In this document: positions 60,349 through 64,000 of the stretch, in pieces
Numbering within the stretch: position 1 is the stretch's first letter
How the letters are laid out: the number at the start of each line of letters is the position of its first letter
DNA from: Aquimarina intermedia
GTDB lineage: Bacteria > Bacteroidota > Bacteroidia > Flavobacteriales > Flavobacteriaceae
Length of the DNA stretch: 64,000 nucleotides
Reading direction: 5' to 3'
Assembly: GCF_008124785.1 (NCBI RefSeq)
Contig: NZ_VNHU01000008.1
Span: forward strand, 62,001 to 126,000
The notes under the pieces: generated by a model
What the model saw: the letters and a program-made list of their open reading frames with translations, nothing else
Databases searched by the model: none
Told to the model about the DNA's origin: nothing
Program-made: the position numbers and the translations under genes

Positions 60349-63201
60349 ATGCCAAAGAACGAAAATTTAAAAAGTATACTAATCATAGGGTCTGGTCCAA
60401 TCGTAATTGGTCAGGCATGTGAGTTCGATTATTCAGGAACACAAGCATTACGTTCTCTTAGAGAAGATGGTATCGAAACCATTTTGATCAATTCGAATCC
60501 GGCAACGATCATGACGGATCCATCGATGGCGGATCATGTGTATCTGAAACCTTTAACCACCAAGTCAATTATCCAGATTTTAAAAGAACATCCTCAAATT
60601 GATGCCGTGTTACCAACGATGGGAGGACAGACTGCTCTAAACCTTTGTATAGAAGCTGATGAAAAAGGTATTTGGAAAGATTTTAATGTTGATATAATCG
60701 GTGTTGATATAGATGCAATTAATATTACCGAGGATCGAGAGCAGTTTAGAGAGTTGATGCTCAAAATTGGTATACCGATGGCTCCGCAGGCTACGGCAAA
60801 TTCATACCTTAAAGGAAAAGAAATCGCTCAAGAGTTTGGTTTTCCTTTGGTTATACGTGCTTCTTATACCTTAGGAGGTGCCGGAGCTTCAATCGTTCAT
60901 AAAGAAGAGGATTTTGACGAATTATTAACTCGCGGACTGGAGATCTCACCAATTCATGAGGTGATGATTGATAAAGCTTTGATGGGTTGGAAAGAGTATG
61001 AATTAGAGTTATTACGGGATAATAATGACAACGTTGTTATTATCTGTACTATAGAGAATATGGATCCTATGGGGATTCATACAGGGGATTCTATCACCGT
61101 GGCACCTGCAATGACCTTAAGTGATCGTACCTTCCAAAGAATGCGAGATATGGCTATTCACATGATGCGTAGCATTGGAGATTTCGCAGGAGGTTGTAAT
61201 GTGCAATTTGCAGTTAGTCCAGATGAAAAAGAAGATATCATTGCGATCGAGATTAATCCCAGAGTATCAAGATCATCTGCCTTAGCTTCAAAGGCAACAG
61301 GTTATCCTATTGCTAAAATAGCTTCTAAGCTTGCTATCGGATATACTTTGGACGAATTGGATAATCAGATAACCAAGTCAACTTCAGCCTTATTTGAGCC
61401 TACACTTGATTATGTAATCGTTAAAATACCTCGTTGGAATTTTGATAAGTTTGAAGGTTCTGATCGTACTTTAGGACTACAAATGAAGTCTGTAGGTGAG
61501 GTAATGGGTATCGGAAGATCCTTCCAAGAAGCTTTGCATAAGGCTACACAATCTTTAGAGATTAAAAGAAACGGTCTTGGTGCAGATGGAAAAGGCTACA
61601 AAGATTATGATCAGATTATCGATAAGCTAACACATGCTAGCTGGGATAGAGTTTTTGTAATTTACGATGCGATACAAATGGGAATTCCGCTGAGCAGAAT
61701 TCATGAGATTACTAAAATAGACATGTGGTTCTTAAAACAATACGAAGAACTGCACCATCTAGAAAAAGAAATTAACACGTTCTCAATTAATTCAATCACA
61801 AAGGATTTGTTGTTGGAAGCCAAACAAAAAGGTTTTGCAGACAGGCAAATCGCTCATATGATGCGTTGTTACGAGAGTGAAGTATACAATAAACGAGAAG
61901 AATTAGGTATTAATCGTGTTTATAAATTGGTAGATACCTGTGCTGCAGAATTTAAAGCGCAAACACCTTATTATTATTCAACATTTGAGGCCGCAGTTGA
62001 AACGCCGGATGGAATCACCTATGTATCCAATGAAAGTGAAGTCTCTGATAAAAAGAAAATTGTCGTTCTCGGATCGGGGCCTAACAGAATAGGACAGGGG
62101 ATTGAATTTGATTACTGCTGTGTGCATGGGGTTTTAGCTGCTGCAGAATGTGGTTATGAAACTATCATGATCAACTGTAACCCAGAAACAGTTTCTACGG
62201 ATTTTGATGTTGCTGATAAATTATATTTTGAACCCGTATTCTGGGAGCATATCTATGACATTATTCGACATGAAAAACCAGAAGGTGTTATAGTGCAATT
62301 GGGAGGACAAACAGCGCTTAAACTGGCAGAGAAGCTGGATCGTTACGGAATCAAAATTCTGGGAACCAGCTATAAATCTTTGGATCTAGCAGAGGATCGA
62401 GGAAGTTTCTCTACGCTTTTAAAAGAAAATAATATTCCATATCCTGAATTTGATATTGCAAGTACTGCAGATGAGGCATTAGCGGTTGCCGATAAACTAG
62501 ATTTTCCTATCTTGGTAAGACCTTCTTATGTATTAGGCGGCCAAGGAATGAAAATTGTTATCAACAAAAAAGAGCTTGAAGAGCATGTGGTTGATTTATT
62601 GAGAAAAATGCCGGACAATAAATTGTTACTTGATCATTACCTTGATGGAGCTATTGAAGCTGAAGCAGATGCCATTTGTGATGGAGAGAATGTATATATT
62701 ATTGGTATCATGGAGCATATAGAGCCCTGCGGAATCCACTCTGGGGATTCTAATGCCACTTTACCACCCTTTAACTTAGGTGAATTTGTGATGCAACAAA
62801 TAAAAGATCATACGCACAAAATCGCTTTAGCATTAAATACTGTCGGATTGATCAATATTCAATTTGCAATTAAAAATGATACCGTATACATAATTGAAGC
62901 TAATCCAAGAGCTTCTAGAACAGTGCCTTTTATAGCAAAAGCCTATGGAGAGCCTTATGTCAATTATGCTACAAAAGTAATGTTAGGAGATAAAAAAGTG
63001 ACGGATTTTGATTTCAATCCGAAGCTCGAAGGATATGCAATCAAACAACCGGTCTTCTCGTTTAATAAGTTTCCAAGTGTTAACAAAAAGCTGGGACCGG
63101 AAATGAAAAGTACCGGAGAAAGCATTCTTTTTATTGATGACTTAAAAGATGATCAGTTTTATGATCTGTACGCAAGACGTAAAATGTATCTGAGTAAATA
63201 A
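60349..63201 (+). CDS. carB: Carbamoyl-phosphate synthase, large subunit
   Basis: 950 aa. Both ATP-grasp halves are complete: the first has GSGPIVIGQACEFDYSGTQA and SNPATIMTDP, the second repeats them as GSGPNRIGQGIEFDYCCVH and NPETVSTDFD, with the usual oligomerisation domain between (residues about 400-550). The chain ends at residue 950, just after the second ATP-grasp domain, without the MGS-like allosteric domain of about 120 residues seen in E. coli CarB (1073 aa). Bacteroidota CarB proteins of this length are known. It makes carbamoyl phosphate for pyrimidines and arginine with CarA, which is not in the window. It is read after the L34 terminator. Confidence 0.97.
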   Translation: MPKNENLKSILIIGSGPIVIGQACEFDYSGTQALRSLREDGIETILINSNPATIMTDPSMADHVYLKPLTTKSIIQILKEHPQIDAVLPTMGGQTALNLCIEADEKGIWKDFNVDIIGVDIDAINITEDREQFRELMLKIGIPMAPQATANSYLKGKEIAQEFGFPLVIRASYTLGGAGASIVHKEEDFDELLTRGLEISPIHEVMIDKALMGWKEYELELLRDNNDNVVIICTIENMDPMGIHTGDSITVAPAMTLSDRTFQRMRDMAIHMMRSIGDFAGGCNVQFAVSPDEKEDIIAIEINPRVSRSSALASKATGYPIAKIASKLAIGYTLDELDNQITKSTSALFEPTLDYVIVKIPRWNFDKFEGSDRTLGLQMKSVGEVMGIGRSFQEALHKATQSLEIKRNGLGADGKGYKDYDQIIDKLTHASWDRVFVIYDAIQMGIPLSRIHEITKIDMWFLKQYEELHHLEKEINTFSINSITKDLLLEAKQKGFADRQIAHMMRCYESEVYNKREELGINRVYKLVDTCAAEFKAQTPYYYSTFEAAVETPDGITYVSNESEVSDKKKIVVLGSGPNRIGQGIEFDYCCVHGVLAAAECGYETIMINCNPETVSTDFDVADKLYFEPVFWEHIYDIIRHEKPEGVIVQLGGQTALKLAEKLDRYGIKILGTSYKSLDLAEDRGSFSTLLKENNIPYPEFDIASTADEALAVADKLDFPILVRPSYVLGGQGMKIVINKKELEEHVVDLLRKMPDNKLLLDHYLDGAIEAEADAICDGENVYIIGIMEHIEPCGIHSGDSNATLPPFNLGEFVMQQIKDHTHKIALALNTVGLINIQFAIKNDTVYIIEANPRASRTVPFIAKAYGEPYVNYATKVMLGDKKVTDFDFNPKLEGYAIKQPVFSFNKFPSVNKKLGPEMKSTGESILFIDDLKDDQFYDLYARRKMYLSK

Positions 63202-63220
63202 AAAGTTTCTAGATATGATA

Positions 63221-63254
63221 AAGAGTATAAGTTTTTTCTTATACTCTTTTTTTA
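63221..63254 (+). terminator. Terminator of carB
   Basis: Hairpin AAGAGTATAAG / CTTATACTCTT around TTTTTT, followed by a T-run. It lies 20 bp past the stop and before the converging lipoprotein gene. Confidence 0.88.
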
Positions 63255-63280
63255 TGCAGTTAGTTTTAGGAAAAAAAGCT

Positions 63281-63673
63281 TTACTTTTCAAGAAAACCAT
63301 CTGCTTCCCAGTCAAGAATGATGGTCACAGTCTCTTGAGGTAAACGACCGGTAGGTGGCATAACATTACGGGTAGCGGTAGTATTTACTCGTCCGATAAC
63401 GTCTCTCCCGTTATTAATTGCTGCTATGACTTCGCTATATGTACTCAGCGCCATAGGAGCACCTTGTGTAGGCGGGTTATTATGACATTGTAAGCATTGA
63501 GACTCGAAGATAGCTTTGATATCGTCGTCGTAGGTCGTTCTTTTTGATGGAATAGGATTCTCATTGCTCGTAGGAGGTTCTATATTCTCCATCTCATCAG
63601 AATCAGAACTGCTGCATCCAATGATGCCTAGAACAACTAGCATAGGTATTATATAAAAAAGAGATTTTTTCAT
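63281..63673 (-). CDS. Mono-haem c-type cytochrome-like lipoprotein
   Basis: 130 aa. A lipobox (LGIIGC) with Cys at about residue 20 is followed by SSSDSDE, the acidic tail seen in exported Bacteroidota lipoproteins. A haem c site QCLQCH (CxxCH) lies near residues 59-63, and the MPPTG stretch near 103-107 offers the Met ligand. The fold should be a small class I cytochrome c, so a role in electron transfer near the outer membrane is likely, but its partner is unknown. It converges with carB. I do not recognise a more specific family. Confidence 0.85.
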   Translation of the reverse strand: MKKSLFYIIPMLVVLGIIGCSSSDSDEMENIEPPTSNENPIPSKRTTYDDDIKAIFESQCLQCHNNPPTQGAPMALSTYSEVIAAINNGRDVIGRVNTTATRNVMPPTGRLPQETVTIILDWEADGFLEK

Positions 63674-63730
63674 AACTTTTACTTTGAGATCTTACTAAGA
63701 TATAAAAAGATTTCTTAAGAGAAGATGAAA

Positions 63731-64000
63731 TTACAATTCGACTTTTACTGCATATTCTTTGAGAGTTTCCATATGATCTTCTAAAATAAACTCCGATTCT
63801 TTAAAACGATTAAAGCGCATTTTTGTTTCTTCTTTTCGAGAAATACTTCGAACAAAGCGTCGGATGCTGGTTTTATCTTTCAAAATTAATCCCGGTACAG
63901 CTACGCTTACACCGTCTTTATTTTTGGCAACCATGGTAAAATAACTCGAGTTACAGTGCTTTCTTTTTCCGTTTTGAATGTTTTCCGCCTCCACTCTAAC
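63731..64000 (-). CDS. Acyl-CoA thioesterase (hotdog fold), 5' end outside window
   Basis: The minus-strand frame is open to the window edge, and the GTG at 63994 is an internal Val codon. The visible 88 or so residues begin RVEAENIQNGKRKHCNSSYFTMVAKNKDGVSVAVPGLIL, which fits the end of the YciA/BFIT-type hotdog domain, where NSSYFTMVA is a conserved strand. Enzymes of this family split acyl-CoA to fatty acid and CoA. The N-terminal half, with the catalytic Asp, should lie upstream. The family call is from motif memory. Confidence 0.75.
   Translation of the reverse strand, partial: VRVEAENIQNGKRKHCNSSYFTMVAKNKDGVSVAVPGLILKDKTSIRRFVRSISRKEETKMRFNRFKESEFILEDHMETLKEYAVKVEL

Overview
The window looks like a chromosomal piece of a marine-type member of the Flavobacteriaceae (phylum Bacteroidota). 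The evidence is AT-rich DNA, promoters of the Bacteroidota type (TTG, about 19 bp, TAnnTTTG), almost no Shine-Dalgarno sites, and family-typical genes: a PurL with fused glutaminase domain, a CarB without its C-terminal regulatory domain, a type B L31, a DUF4199 protein, a GlmU-family sugar nucleotidyltransferase, flavobacterial M1, M28 and zinc-dependent lipoprotein peptidases, and ECF sigma factors with membrane partners. I saw no tRNA or rRNA gene, no CRISPR array and no complete insertion sequence.

Layout. 1-5.4 kb is an accessory region: the 3' part of an Rhs/YD-repeat polymorphic toxin with a Hint protease domain and a toxin tip, two orphan genes and decayed coding fragments. 5.4-11.4 kb holds an ECF sigma module, a nitroreductase cut short at an insertion-sequence end, a slipin, repeat-like DNA and small cytoplasmic or membrane proteins. 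11.4-20 kb encodes exported hydrolases: a zinc metalloprotease lipoprotein, D-cysteine desulfhydrase, then a tight M28 peptidase, esterase, M1 peptidase operon. 20-26.6 kb is a trehalose and osmotic-stress block: MFS permease, OtsA-OtsB fusion, divergent GH15 hydrolase and an MscS channel. 26.7-35.1 kb is a beta-oxidation regulon: marR, fadB-type, fadA-type, a four-helix-bundle gene and an acyl-CoA dehydrogenase in one direction, and fadD as a separate unit. A shared near-palindrome lies upstream of both marR and fadD, and at fadD it sits exactly between the promoter boxes. 35.4-43.2 kb carries purL, an rRNA methyltransferase, a beta-propeller lipoprotein and a second ECF sigma module.

43.3-44.15 kb is the most striking part. 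Three tandem 313-bp units each have their own promoter, a nearly invariant body of about 130 nt with two hairpins, and an intrinsic terminator whose stem shows compensatory changes between copies. They look like triplicated small-RNA genes. 44.2-64 kb is mostly housekeeping: ABC exporter, phosphosugar mutase, glycosyltransferase, L31, GlmU-like protein, peptide-binding lipoprotein, MtaB, lytic transglycosylase, cardiolipin synthase, L34 (52 aa), CarB, a mono-haem lipoprotein and a truncated acyl-CoA thioesterase at the edge.

Most worth a second look: the triplicated small RNA, the MarR operator pair, and the otsAB-MFS junction, where the two reading frames are in the same frame, separated by one TAG, and the downstream gene has no ATG, GTG or TTG that keeps its first membrane helix.
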